The notes under the pieces were generated by a model. It saw only the letters and a program-made list of their open reading frames with translations, ran no database searches and was not told the origin of the DNA. This document shows, in pieces, positions 11,149-22,897 of a stretch of DNA of 64,000 nucleotides. Numbering within the stretch: position 1 is the stretch's first letter; each line of letters starts with the position of its first letter. Source of the stretch: Circinella umbellata (Eukaryota > Mucoromycota > Mucoromycetes > Mucorales > Lichtheimiaceae); assembly GCA_025093555.1 (NCBI GenBank), contig JAIWNF010000097.1, forward strand, positions 41,709 through 105,708. The letters run 5' to 3'. Both the position numbers and the translations under genes were made by a program.

Positions 11149-13590
11149 TGTGTAGTTTGCAAAAAAGAAAGAAAGAAGAAAGTAAGAGAAGAATTTCCAT
11201 TATCGCGCCAAGTTTATACAGTGACTTTGGTTCAAGCTTTGTCGGAATTAAACTTTTTTGGGAAGGGTAAAGAAAAAAAAAAAAGGTTAATTCTACTGAC
11301 ACAGTAAAACTTTGCTTTTTCTAGTTATGAATAGGGCTCATAAAGAGTAATCTATATGGTGGTTTTATTAATAGGTAGAGAGAGAAAAAATTGTTATACT
11401 TTTTCATAACAAGTACAGTGAGAAATTGTAACTGCCGTTCGGTTATTCATAAAACTTTTTTGCATATCATATAACACGGACCAACAAAAATCTTGTTCGA
11501 CCCCGATGGGTTTAGACTGCTGCAACTAGAGAGAGAAGCTTTTTTAACCGAGTGCTTGATCAAGAGCTATATATAACTGTCTCCCTGGTTTTTTCTTTAA
11601 GTTAGATTGCGTTTTAAGACCAGGTTTTGTTTCTTCTTAACCATATATATATAAAACAAGAAATTATAAACTATAAGGGAGTGATAGACACGAAAATAAA
11701 AACAATTTGCATTTTTACAATCTCGAGTCAATACAATATTTTTTTGTATGTGATACCGGATAACAAAATTTTGCCATCTTCATAATAAACCTTGGTATAA
11801 ATATTGGCTAATGATCGACCTACCCATTAAACATCATATTCGAGTCGACCCGTTTAACCAGCAGGGCAATACCACTTTTTATATGATAAGATACAGTTTA
11901 AGATCAGTGGATACACCAAGAAAAGACCAACTCCCCTTCTTTACCTGAATAAAATGTGATAATATACACTCTTATTAAGTATAAAAATCGAATCACCCAA
12001 AAAAAAATACGAAAATTTATTTTTTATTAAGTTGCTATACGCAACCCGCCCATGCATGTTGCCAAGTCTTATAATTATAAATCTGTTGGTTGGAAACCGA
12101 TCCCCCTCCCCTTTATATTCTTAATCTATCACATATCATCTTCTTTTTTCACTCGAAATTTGTTCCAAATCAATCATTTATTGAGTAAAGCATTAATCAT
12201 TTTTGAAATTTTATCTTTTCAAAATAGAAAAATTTCCTTTGTCGTGTAAAGAAAATACTTGTATTAATTCTTCTATTAGAAGGATATTTTTCAGCAACTT
12301 TGGTAGAAATCCTTATGGTAATATATTTAATGTGCGTGTGCGTGTGTGTGCGAGGTGGGGGGGCAATAGGATGTTTTTTTTTAGGATTTTTGATATCCCA
12401 TCTTTCACTATTAAATATAATTGTATATAATATATAACTTAGTAAATCATTACAAAGCTTGACGCTAAGAAATCAATTTGAACTGACTTTTTGTTTTTTT
12501 TTTGTTATTAAAAAGTATGGGATGAAAAGTTGTAGAGTTTATTTAGTGGCCAAAACGAAAATTGAAAATAACAAAAAGTAAAAGTTGATTATCTTTCGTA
12601 AAAAAACAGATGATAGGATATTTAAATATCTTTATAAATATGCAAAAAAAAAAACAAGTTTTATGGAAAATCTTATATACGCTCTTTATTAATTCAATTG
12701 ATTGTAGTAATACCAAGATAAATAAAAGGAATGATAAGAAGAAGAGAAAAAGTAATAATTAAATAAGCAATCTAAGAAACAAACTGTTGTTTGTTGAATA
12801 GGTAGGTGGTTTTTCATGATTATTAGAGATTGTGCATTACTGATTCTGTTTTAGCTATTATTTCTGTGATTCGGTTGACAACCTATTCATTTAGAGGTAA
12901 CTAAAAAATACAATTGGGAGAATATTATCGTTTGATTAAGTATACTCAATGAGTAACGGATTCATCCTGCAATAAACTCAAGTGACACTGTTTTCTGAAT
13001 TTCTATTATGTCAGATGCAAAAATTTTTGGATGGTTATTGTTGGAATAAGATATTGTGTTTTAAACTGTTCCATCTAAGATATGTAAGCTGCAAATACTA
13101 TTACCAACAGCTAATAACAACAGATCTAATTATAATTGATGTCAATTATAGATAACAATGTGTTATTGCAATAATCGTTTTCTGGTGTACTTGATAAGGA
13201 TAAGTCTTTTATTGTTAAGAGTTATCGTGTAAAGTATTTTTTCGTGCGTAAAAAAAATCTCACTGTTGTCAAGTTTGAAAGGTAAAAGATTAAAGGAGAA
13301 TCTATGAGATCTATTTTTGAGATACGAGTGACACGTTGTTACTGTGGACTATCTTAAAAGCTTAAAATAAAATCTATGTTCTATTACCCTCCAAAAATAA
13401 TGGACTTGTGGATACACTTCATTTTTGTTGTTAAACCGCCGCATAATGCTAAATGTCATTTCCTTTTTTTTTAGCAGCCAAAAGTGACTGTTTTTCGTGT
13501 TTCCAACACACACCCCAAGTTTAGCCGACCCAACTTTTTTAACTATATACCGGTTCTAAAACCTATACAACTTTTAAACAAAAAAAAAAA
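11149..13590. other. 2.4-kb divergent intergenic region
   Basis: This separates the minus-strand HBS1 start from the plus-strand TIM8 start. I see only AT-rich sequence with scattered homopolymers. The small ORFs at 12052-12430 have no coding character. No tRNA-like or snRNA-like sequence was recognised. Confidence 0.5.
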
Positions 13591-14075
13591 ATGTCGGAAG
13601 CTATGCCTAATTTCAGTGAAGCTGACCAACGTGAGTTGGCCCAGGTAATGAAAATGGAGAACAAAAAAAAAAAAAGAAATAACGAACACATTATATTGTT
13701 TTATGAACAAAAAAAAACCTATATACAATATTTTTTTTATAATGATTTGTACTTATAAAAAAAGTGGTTCAATTATTTTTTAGTTTTTGGAAGGTGAAAA
13801 TGCCAAAGCTCGCGTTCAACAAACTGTTCATTCTTTGACTGATTCTTGCTGGGTAAATAATATAGGAAGGAAAAAAAACAAAGAATAGAGAGAGAAAAGA
13901 CGGAAACATAATAACGCGTTTAATGTAATATAATTAGGATAAGTGCATTAGCAAGGTTAACAACAAGTTGGAACGTGGTGAAGAAGCTTGTTTGGCCAAC
14001 TGTGTAGAACGTTTCCTTGATACTAGTGTATTCATTGTCAAGCGTCTTGAAAGCTTGAGAGGTTCTGGTGGCATG

Positions 14076-14078
<3 letters not shown>
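13591..14078 (+). CDS. TIM8: mitochondrial intermembrane-space chaperone Tim8
   Basis: Three exons (13591-13644, 13784-13852, 13938-14078) join in phase to 87 residues, the usual size of a small Tim. The twin CX3C motifs are CWDKC and CLANC, separated by ISKVNNKLERGEEA. The preceding segment FLEGENAKARVQQTVHSLTD matches Tim8 better than Tim13, Tim9 or Tim10. The protein would be imported and oxidised by Mia40, form a hexamer with Tim13, and escort hydrophobic precursors to TIM22 or to the outer membrane. Intron 2 interrupts the first CX3C motif between W and D. A TA microsatellite directly follows the stop. Confidence 0.93.

Positions 14079-14106
<28 letters not shown>
14079..14106. repeat. 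(TA)n microsatellite
   Basis: A TA dinucleotide run starts right after the TIM8 stop codon, in its 3' UTR. Confidence 0.85.
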
Positions 14107-14109
<3 letters not shown>

Positions 14110-14312
14110 TATATAGAAGAACCCTAATTACATCTTTTACAAACCCCCATAACTTCCGTTTTGAACAAAAAAGAAGAAAAAAAAACTTTGTGTATATAGC
14201 TCACTTTAGTAAAAAAAAGAAAGCACATACTATTATGGATTATTATTATTTTAAATGATGATGTTAAAAAATCGGAGGAGAGGTGGATATATATATGAAC
14301 TCTTTATTTCTT

Positions 14313-15063
14313 TTATGTTGATAATGCATATGTTAATTCAGTTGATTCTTGTCTAATTTCATCCCATATTTCATTTATATCATTTCCAATTTCAATCAAC
14401 CTATTTTATAAATATATCAGTCATTATCATTTTTTGATAGATGAATTTAAGATTATATATATTTACCTTGTATTATGTTCTTGTAATGTCGCATCATAAT
14501 CTTTATCACTTTTACGTGCTTCAATTGTATATATTTGAAGATGTACAGTCTATATATCATTATACGGGAACAAAAAAAAATATATGATTAAAAAAATATA
14601 TATAATGCATATATTATATAAGAAATACCTCGTGCAACTTTGCTTTTTCCTTTTCTTGAAGTCGTCGGATCATATCTCCAATATCTTTTCGATTATATTC
14701 ATCGTTCATATCTTGTTCAATGGATTGAATTTCATTAGAAACTTCTTGAAATCCTTCTGTTACTAAACGACACACTGAATAATATTGTTCTTCAGGACAT
14801 TTATCTTTAAGATAATCTTGAAATGCACTTTTAAAAAGAGGGAAACAAAAACACACACGTTATGTCAGAAAAGTAACAATAATGAAAAACATGACTCATT
14901 ACTTTATATTTCCTTAAAAAAAAAAAAAGAAGAAGAATGGAATATTACTGTTTTTACTCAACTCGTTAAATTCTTTATATAAACTCATTCGTGTTGATTG
15001 TGCTTTAATTAAAGTTTGTACACTATTTAATAATTGAGCTTCTTTCTCGATCCCAGAAACCAT
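14313..15063 (-). CDS. REX1-B-like (REX1BD family) DNA-repair-associated protein
   Basis: Minus-strand exons are approximately 14958-15063, 14629-14816, 14467-14549 and 14313-14400, about 154 residues. The protein is mostly charged and helical. It starts MVSGIEKEAQLLNSVQTLIK and continues with RMSLYKEFNEL, CPEEQYYSVCRLVTEGFQEV, MIRRLQEKEKAKLHE and EHNTRLIEIGNDINEIWDEI. The R-x-x-x-Y-x-x-F pattern followed by Y-x-x-x-C-x-x-x-T-x-x-F suggests the REX1-B domain, named after a Chlamydomonas gene needed for excision repair. The first splice is uncertain. The phase-correct acceptor (AG before 14816) removes AFQDY, which looks family-like, while the acceptor that keeps it is out of phase. Function is by similarity only. 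Confidence 0.65.
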
Positions 15064-15323
15064 GATCTTTTTTTTTTTTGCTGTGAATGAAAATGTTATG
15101 TGGTGAGAAAAGAGTAGTTTGCCTTTATTTATTATTATTTTTTAGAGTGCCACGAGGACATAAATAATGGGAGGAACGTGGCAACACTGCTTCAACCCCC
15201 CCTTTTCTTCCCCTCACTTTCTTCTTATAAATATAAAACTTTGAGATCTTTTTTTTTTCACTCCATTCCTTTCTTTTTTTTTTACTTCTCTTTTTTTTTA
15301 TATTAATAACCTAGAATTGTATA
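15064..15323. promoter_or_regulatory. shared divergent promoter region
   Basis: The REX1-B-like gene and the CH-like gene start 260 bp apart in opposite directions. The interval includes T-rich tracts and must serve both genes. No specific factor site was recognised. Confidence 0.5.
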
Positions 15324-17730
15324 ATGTCACACCCACTGGATTCTCATCCTACTTCTAGCCGAGATTCTATTACCTCGAGCCCTGTACCTACAAGTACTAT
15401 GACAGACGATGACGAGGAATTTGAAGATTTCTTTTCTAAATCTCCACCATTTATTCCCGGTAACAATAGACCATTCTCTTCTCCAACACCAGATAATATT
15501 ATTCGGTCAGCAAGTCCATTTGGAAGAAGATATAAAAAACCTATTAATGGTATTCAAACGAAAGGGTTCGCACGCTCAGGTATAAAACTACTTATTTTTT
15601 TTTACTCTTCCTCTCTGTGATCTGTGTTTTATGTGAAACACATGCATATCTATACCAAAAGGTTTATATTAAACATGTGATCTATTAATAATAATAAATA
15701 TAGCAAAACGACGCTCATCAGTTCTTACACTCGGATCCATTGAACGACTGCAAAACTTTTATGCAAGAAGAGATCTCAAACTCAATAAGTATGCATTACC
15801 AAAATAAATATATACTATTATTATTTTTGTTCCTCTCGTGCATAAAACAGTTGTTGTTTAGACTATTTTTATACTAATAAACATTATGTGACCTGGGGCT
15901 TCTTTTTTTTTTGATTACACAGAGAAGGTTTACTTGGATTTAAACGAGACATTGTTGTTGAAGAACCCGAAGATTTCGATGATACAGATAATTTAGATCA
16001 ATTACCCACTCCACAAGCACCACCACCCAGTTGGCGAGATTTAGATGTCGAAACAGATTTAGATGTTTTATTATCTCACTGCTTTGATGATATTCAACAA
16101 ACATTAACACAATGGGCTATGGTCACTGGACCTCGTCAACATTCAAGTGTCAGTAGTCGAGGAAGTCACAACAGTAACGATAGTAATACGACAGATGAAG
16201 GATTTCAAATTTTACCTCTTTTAGATTCTGTCACCAAAATGATTAATTCAGTAAAAAATTATACACATCATCGTCATGATTTATCCAATCACGCTTTACA
16301 TAAAGTGCGTCATGCAGCATTGGATTTATTGGAATCTATTAAATCTTTAGAAACTCGATTTCGAAAAGATCAAGAACAAGCAGAACAAGCCATCACGGAG
16401 GGAGGAGGATTAGGCATAGGAGAATATACTTATCATACATCAGAATTTGGCATGTTGGAAAATGAAAGAAAAGCCATTCATACTTATCTTTTAACGGTTG
16501 AAAATTTCGCATTTAATCCACCTCATCATATTGGTAGTCCACCTGCAGCATTTTCTTATGAAATTAAGGCTCTTATGGCTAAAACATCTGTGGAACAAGA
16601 GGAGACAAATGAGGATGCACTCCATTTGCCCCAGCCTGCGCAGCAGTCAACCATTCATCAGGGGTTACCTGATTGGTTACAACGAGCGACGTTTCAGGAT
16701 GATGCTATAGGTAAGAAAAGGGGAAGCTTAATGACAATCCAGTGGCGAATAATTTAAAATGAGAGATTATAAAAAGGGGGAGAAGGAAAAAAAATTATAT
16801 AATTAACAAAAGAAGAAAAAATGTGGCGTTGTTATCATGATTTATATAGGTCGATACCATGCTTTACTTAACGATAACCGACATAATATGGATGGTGATA
16901 CTTCCGCAGCTCAATCCATGGATTCTATCCCAGATCCTCATGAAGATCAAGATGCATTTTTATCATATTTGGCGTAAGTTATATTAATACCCCTTTGACA
17001 ACTTGACCCGTTCCCCCTCTCCCCCCCCCTCAATTCCCCTCCTCATCTTAAACTTCCTGTGTTCTCTCCCTTTTTGTTTTCTCACAGAGTGAGCTAATTT
17101 TTTTAATGTATCTAACAATTATATAATATACTATAGGGATGGAATTACTCTCTGTAATGTTTATAATAATATTGTTAAACGAACGCGACGACCTTTTGGA
17201 TTTATTAATAAAATACACTCTGATACAAAACGTACTTATCGAGCCATCGAAAATTTACGTTATTTTACTGCGTAAGTTTACTCTTCATTCTGGGGCTGGG
17301 TTTTTTTTTAGTATATGTCAAGGGCAATTATTTTAATTAATTTTATAAATATTTATTTTAGTGCATGTTCATTCCGTTTCGAGTTAAGCTTTAAAGGATT
17401 TGATCCATCCGAAGTGGCCCGTAAAACCGATAAAGGATTAGAAACTGTAAGTCATCATTGTCTACTTCTTTTAAGTGAGTCCTTCTTACTTTCCAACGTC
17501 TAACCATCCTTCTATCATCTTTATATATATTTCCTCTTTATAAATAACAGCTCGATAATGTAATTGTTGCATTTTGTGATTGCGTTATTAAAGAATTACG
17601 TGAATATACTGATATAACTAGTAAACAACGAACATTACCAACCAATCCACCAGTAGAAGATTTTGTTGCAGAATATCTTGAAAAACGTCTTTCAATCAGT
17701 GAAGATAATACACTATCTTCATCACAATAA
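15324..17730 (+). CDS. conserved fungal protein with C-terminal calponin-homology-like domain
   Basis: Seven exons (15324-15579, 15704-15788, 15923-16710, 16850-16973, 17137-17271, 17362-17446, 17551-17730) join in phase to 550 residues. The N-terminal third is Ser/Pro-rich and probably disordered, with an acidic TDDDEEFEDFF patch. A central part (VLTLGSIERLQNFYARRDL onward) is helical. The C-terminal domain reads GITLCNVYNNIV, GFINKIHSDTKRTYRAIENL, FTAACSFRFELSFKGFDP and then GLETLDNVIVAFC. This order (D-G-x-x-L-C, a tyrosine-rich helix, F-D-P, and a final helix) looks like a divergent CH domain, which would suggest actin or signalling roles. I do not recognise the orthologue, so the function is open. 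Confidence 0.85.
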
Positions 17731-17990
17731 CAATACTCCCCCCCTCCCTCTTACCCTTGTTTTTTTTCTCTTTGTATTAGCATCCCCATTTAAGAAATGT
17801 TTTTATTATTATTTATCTATATATCCTTTTTTTCATATTATTATTATTTATTATTTCCTTTCCTTTATTATATACACACATACATTCCATTATTTATATA
17901 CACAAAACAACAACAACAACAACAACAATCATTATTTCTTTTTTCTCTCTCTCTCTCAATTGAATCATTTATTCATATAACTTGTAAAAT

Positions 17991-18545
17991 TCATGAAAAA
18001 AAAATGTCATAATATAATATAATTAAACTATCTTTTTTTATTTTTTTTATTATTCGATCCATATAAAAGTACATAAGTTTCATCTGTTTTCCTGACTTGA
18101 CTAAATCAGATTCTACAGCTGAATTACGAGATTTGGGTTTGAATCCAGCCGCAATAACGATACATCTTATATTGATGATACTGCTAAAGACTTGAAAGTC
18201 GGGGTTCATTGTTGAGTCTTCATTTGAGTCGCCATTGCCGCCCTATTAGCAATTTTTTTTTCTCTTCACTTACAGGAGTCTGATGTCCGAAAGAGACCGA
18301 CTGGATTCTTTTTTGAATCCAGTGTCTTTTCTTTGACTGATTTACATTGGTTGGGCACATTAAAGCTCCCAGTAATCTGACCATCGTCATCGCTTGGTCT
18401 ATCAATTTTTTCGGAGGAGTCCTCGTGAAGAAGAAAATAATCCACAATCCGTAGGGGATGCGGATCAATCGTCAGATCGGATGGGAAAGACACCTTCTGC
18501 ATCTTCCCCAACTTGCTCTTCTTCACTATTTTTATCTTCTATAAT
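17991..18545 (-). pseudogene. decayed ORF of a repetitive Mucoromycota protein family
   Basis: Two short overlapping frames remain. One at 18266-18526 reads VSFPSDLTIDPHPLRIVDYF and GSFNVPNQCKSVKEKTLD. The other at 17991-18209 reads FKPKSRNSAVESDLVKSGKQ MKLMYFYMDRI. The second segment resembles the C-terminal part of a protein family of unknown function that is highly repeated in mucoralean genomes. It ends early, in a low-complexity tail. Stops and frame changes between the pieces suggest a relic. A spliced short gene is possible but less likely. Confidence 0.4.
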
Positions 18546-19275
18546 TAGATATAAAATACAGTAGTTAAACTTAATATCCTCTTCATGTATATATATATGT
18601 GTGTGTGTGTATTTACATTATTGATGACAATATTATCACCGATTGATATAGGTTATTGTCCTACGAGGTTGTAGCTCACAGGCTCCGTTTATTGTGTGTT
18701 CCATTGTAATTTGTCTACTATACAATATAAAAAAAATTAGCCATTTGATTCTGCATGAATTGTTTTTGGATTATATTCATACCTCTTCGAATGCATTATT
18801 TTTATGGCATTTTATGACCATGAGAAGATATTCAATCTTTGGACCTTGCTGTAAGACCATCCCAAATATTTTGCATTTATTCATCCTAAAAAAAAGTCCC
18901 GACTGTGATATTTGGTTGTTTTAGATAAGGTAAAAGATCTTTTGAAACTTTTTGCTCTACAGGATTTTTCATAGAAGCTTGACCAAGATTTTTTTGATTT
19001 TATGAATACCGTTTTTGATTCTGTGGATTTTTGAATTCATGGATGGACGTGTTTTAATTAAATCAAAGGATGGTATTTTTGAAACGTGTTTTTAGAATCG
19101 TGGATGCTATCTTTGAGATACATGTTTTTATATTCAAGAATAATATTTATTTATTTTCGCGGGTCATATTTTTATATTCATGGTAAAAAGGCTTTGATAT
19201 GTATAATCATATTTTGTCTATCTTTAATGAATATATACTGGATTTTAAAACTGCTTTTGCGCACTTTGAATTTTA

Positions 19276-19444
19276 TTTTTGCGCATTGACTTTTTTTTTT
19301 TTGTACAAAGAATTCCCTACAACGTGGACCTATTTCAGAAAATAGATTGTATTACAAAGTTATTTCTTATTAATCCCAATATTCAAATATATTCGTAAAA
19401 ATTATTATTATTCATTTTTGAAATAGTTTTAATGCGCAAAAATA
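19276..19444. mobile_element. possible MITE remnant related to the 22.9-kb transposon
   Basis: ATTTTTGCGCATTGA at 19276-19290 is inverted at 19430-19444 (TAATGCGCAAAAATAA). A second GCGCA motif lies just outside at about 19257. The same T-run/GCGCATTGA phrases occur in the ends of the complete Tc1/mariner element. Target duplications were not found, so this is tentative. Confidence 0.3.
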
Positions 19445-19543
19445 ACAAAAAAAAAAAACATAAACATATATACAAACATACCATTTATGGAATTACCATT
19501 TGTGATATGTTCCCACAAGTCACAAAAGATTAAAAAATTAGGG

Positions 19544-19551
19544 GGTTATAA
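19544..19551 (+). promoter_or_regulatory. TATA-like box of U6 gene
   Basis: GTTATAAG sits about 25-30 bp before the presumed U6 start, the usual place for the TATA element of an RNA polymerase III type 3 promoter. Confidence 0.5.
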
Positions 19552-19574
19552 GTCGATTGTTCTGGGATAAAAAA

Positions 19575-19606
19575 GTGACATGTACTTCGGTACCTCTGTC
19601 ACATTA

Positions 19607-19638
<32 letters not shown>

Positions 19639-19693
19639 GGCCCCTGCACAAGGATGACACTAACGCTCAGAGTTGGATCGCACTTCGGTGCCA
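19575..19693 (+). ncRNA. U6 spliceosomal snRNA
   Basis: The conserved core is unmistakable: the 5' hairpin GTACTTCGGTAC, then AAATTGGAACGATACAGAGA with the ACAGAGA box, then GATTAGCATGGCCCCTGC and AAGGATGACAC (the U4-pairing/internal stem-loop region). U6 pairs with the 5' splice site and with U2 in the active spliceosome, fitting the intron-rich genes around it. No intron interrupts the gene. The 5' hairpin is lengthened by an outer stem (GTGACA with TGTCAC). The 3' end folds as GCAC-TTCG-GTGC directly before the T-run terminator. Exact ends are inferred. Confidence 0.95.
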
Positions 19694-19704
19694 CTTTTTT
19701 TTTT
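19694..19704 (+). terminator. Pol III T-run terminator
   Basis: A run of at least ten T follows the 3' hairpin of U6, as expected for RNA polymerase III termination. Confidence 0.8.
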
Positions 19705-19901
19705 ATATTTTCTTTATATTTTTTTTAAAAGAAAATTTCTTTTATTATAATAGTCATTATAAATAATATAAATAGATGGTTTTTTTATTATTTGTAACAA
19801 AAGGATGTATCGAAAGATAATGATACAAATATAGGTATGGAGCTGTAGCTTTTTCATGTAACCCATTATACCAGTATCACTGCATCTTTTAGCTTTTATT
19901 A

Positions 19902-21605
19902 TCATTTTTGTTCTTGCTTTTTATATTTATGATATTTGCATCCTTGATGTTCTTTTCTTTCTTGTTCCTTTGTGATGCTGACAGGGATGATGACTCGGTT
20001 TCTATAGCGAGAGTAGTAACTGTTGTAGTACAAAACATTAGATGATTTAGTAGCTGGAGGTGTGACATTAATTGTCGTGATGGTATCAACGGAAACAGAT
20101 TGAACTGCAGCTACAATTTTCTTTTTGGTAGTAGCAGCACCACTACCAACAAGAGGACTGATAGGGGGAACATCAGGAAAGAAAGAAGCTGGAATAGTGG
20201 GAATTGGTATAGGTACGGTAAAACCAAAACTATCACCAATATCTTCGGCCATAGTTGGAGCAGCAAAATTCTTGGGTGGAATAGTAACTGTAACAGTAAC
20301 TTTTTCATATGCAGTAGGAGTTGGGGTATTCTCTTTTAAGCAGAAGCCAGTACCGTAAGCAGATTGGCAAATATTGTTGAGAATTTCCCTTGATTCTATA
20401 CACACATATATATTACCCATTAATGTTCTTATTATAATAAATAAAAAAAGTAATTAAAATATTAAAATATTATTATTCTCTGTTTTTATACCTGTCCACA
20501 TTTCAAAATCATCAATCTTAATATCAGTACATGGAGCGCCATTAGCACAAAGAACCTTGACAGGACCCCGTTGAGCACCATTTTCACATGTACCTCTCCA
20601 ATTGGTAATCGTAAAATTAACAAGTTGAACACCATCGCCTTTTGCAGTTTTCATATTACTCCAATATTGATCAATATCCAACGAATAGGCATTACTATGG
20701 CCAATAAAGTTTTCAAGCAAAACGTTCGAGACTTTGCCATTACCTCCATTGGACTTGATCATCATCATTTGATTCGAGCGAGTAGTATAAACATTTCGAT
20801 ATGTAATATCAGAAATATTTGTTCCATCTGCTAATGATCCAAAAGCACTACCACCACTCCAATTACAATAAATGTTTTCAATCAGCATATTATGGGATGG
20901 ATTTTTAATGGTAACACACTCATCCTTATTTGTCACCATGACGTCGTGAATCCAAATATTATCTCCCCATACATCAATACCATCCAATCCACCATGATCA
21001 CCGCCTCGAATGGCCATATTGTATACTTCACCACTAGCACATGTATCAATCGAAAAATGGAACAAAGGAGAATCCGTGAGAACAATATCATGAACAGAAA
21101 AATGGTCTACCATAGTAAGACGAAGAATACGAGGTCCATTCAAATTATCATTATCTGCATGGAATTCGTATCCATTACCTTGAATAGCGCCTTTTCCATT
21201 ACTTGAAAATAGTTCAAAGTCACTGGTACGTTTGACTAGAATCATATTACCACCTTCTGTACCAGTACGATAGATAGTACCATCGAGTTGAAGAGCCCAA
21301 GCTTCCCCACCATTCAATGTAACCCATGTTTCCATTGCATATTCACCCTCAGGAATATAAACAATACCACCACCTTCAGTTCGAACACAATCAAAATGAG
21401 CGTCACTAATGGCAGGCCCGATATCTGTCTTTTTGTCAGCTACAGCACCATAATCAAGTATATTACATACTTTTTTGGTAGTTTTATCCGGAATAGACGT
21501 AATAGGACCAACAGAACCTGTTAATTGACCCACTACTAATGCAGGAACAATGGTAAGTATTAAAAGGATCGATTTTGTTACTGTTGTTGTTGTTTTCACA
21601 CGCAT
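19902..21605 (-). CDS. secreted GH28 rhamnogalacturonase (rhamnogalacturonan hydrolase type)
   Basis: Two exons (20492-21605 and 19902-20395) join in phase to 535 residues. A signal peptide ([15 protein letters not shown]) is followed by [20 protein letters not shown], the usual start of the right-handed parallel beta-helix. Catalytic-region motifs are [18 protein letters not shown] and [20 protein letters not shown]. The D-E-C in place of the D-D of polygalacturonases points to rhamnogalacturonan hydrolases. The enzyme would cleave the pectin backbone outside the cell. Exon 2 encodes a Cys-pair segment ([16 protein letters not shown]), then a Pro/Thr/Val-rich tail ending in a Lys/Gln-rich stretch. 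That tail is long for the family and may be a disordered or wall-binding extension. Neighbours give no functional link. Confidence 0.92.
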
Positions 21606-22895
21606 TATGTTTCGAACTCCTAAAGCTCTTATATATATATATATAGTGCTATTTGTTAGCTTCCATTTTTTTTAACAAAAGATGATATCCTGTCTTAGTA
21701 GTCAGTACGACTAGTATTACCCAAAAATATTAAATCTGTACAAGTTCTAGCGTGTAGTATAAAATAAAGAAATGGATGATGATGTCTAAAATAAAAATAA
21801 AAAGAAGAGCACGATATTTTTTCTTTTTTATAAAAAAAAAAGAAAGAAAACCGCGGGTTTTCATGTTGATATTGAAGGGACGAACGGTAATTGAGAAATT
21901 TGCATCATTAATGTGCCAATATAAGAAGATTATTGAATTTTTTTTTTATGGGATTTTTTTTATTACATATTTAATTACAAGTTTATATGTTACGCTCGAA
22001 AAAAATCAAATTAAATATTAATGCACCTCTAATCATCCATGTTTATATTTTCTAGAAAATATTTTCGGAAGAATAGTAAATAGTTAGTGTTACATTTGCC
22101 AATAATTAGTGATCACGCTCTTATCCGTCAAGCTGAGACCAACGTAACATTTACGTATCCAAAGTATGTACCTTCTTTGCCGCGGCAGCATACAAAACAA
22201 ATCACCCTTAAAAATTATGATCTTCAATTTTGATATATTAATATGTACTTACGATAAAACTAGCTAGTAGATATGAGGTTCTTTTATACATATTTTATCT
22301 GAAAGAATCAATAGCCTATTCGTTTTTTCTCTCAAGAAGAACGCATGAACTATTAAAAATAAAAATAGAGAGTGGGTAATAAATAAATAAAAAAACTAAT
22401 CAATTTTCGGACAAAAATATAATGTTTATCTTTACTGTGTAGCAAAAAGGTAAAAAGTAATGAGGTCTAACACTGGGATCCTATATTGTGGTATTTAAAG
22501 TACTACAAGTGGTTTATTATGTTTGATATTCAGGTCATTTTTTTCAAAATACAAGCTGTAAATAAATATTCCTGTTTTTGTGAAAAAATGACTATGTATT
22601 AAGGTTATAAAAATAAAGTCAAGAGTTATAATACCATATAGTTATTCTATATTATATCATCTCATTATGAGGAATGCTAGGTCTCAAAATGTCATTATTC
22701 AGCAGAAAAGAAGTTCACCGTATCAAACGGTGAGAAACTTCTTTTTTCTTTAATAGTCAGTTTACTCTTGATGAAATTGGCTTATAATAACCAATGTAGA
22801 TAACGATAATCTCTTCTATTATTTTAATAGTAAGAGTACATCACGTGATACGTATCCCATATTGTTGGTCGTATCTAATGTGGGCGTAAAACAAA
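21606..22895. other. intergenic region upstream of the GH28 gene
   Basis: No gene is seen. A TA repeat near 21630 could include the GH28 TATA region. A perfect hairpin with arms AAAAGAAGTT and CACCG lies at 22706-22745. Confidence 0.45.
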
Positions 22896-22897
22896 TA

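Larger units (their letters stand above)
18546..19574. other. intergenic region upstream of U6
   Basis: AT-rich sequence has diverged short direct repeats around 18990-19180, built on TTTTTGATTCTGTGGATTTT-like phrases. It also has an inverted pair of GCGCA motifs (19276-19290 and 19430-19444). No protein gene is supported. Confidence 0.4.

Noticed and set aside
12052..12430. Two overlapping plus-strand ORFs of 65 and 75 codons
   Set aside because: Composition is that of random AT-rich DNA; no domain, signal or splice context supports a gene.
18130..18150. GGGTTTGAATCC resembling a tRNA B-box
   Set aside because: No cloverleaf can be drawn around it and it falls inside the decayed repetitive-family ORF.
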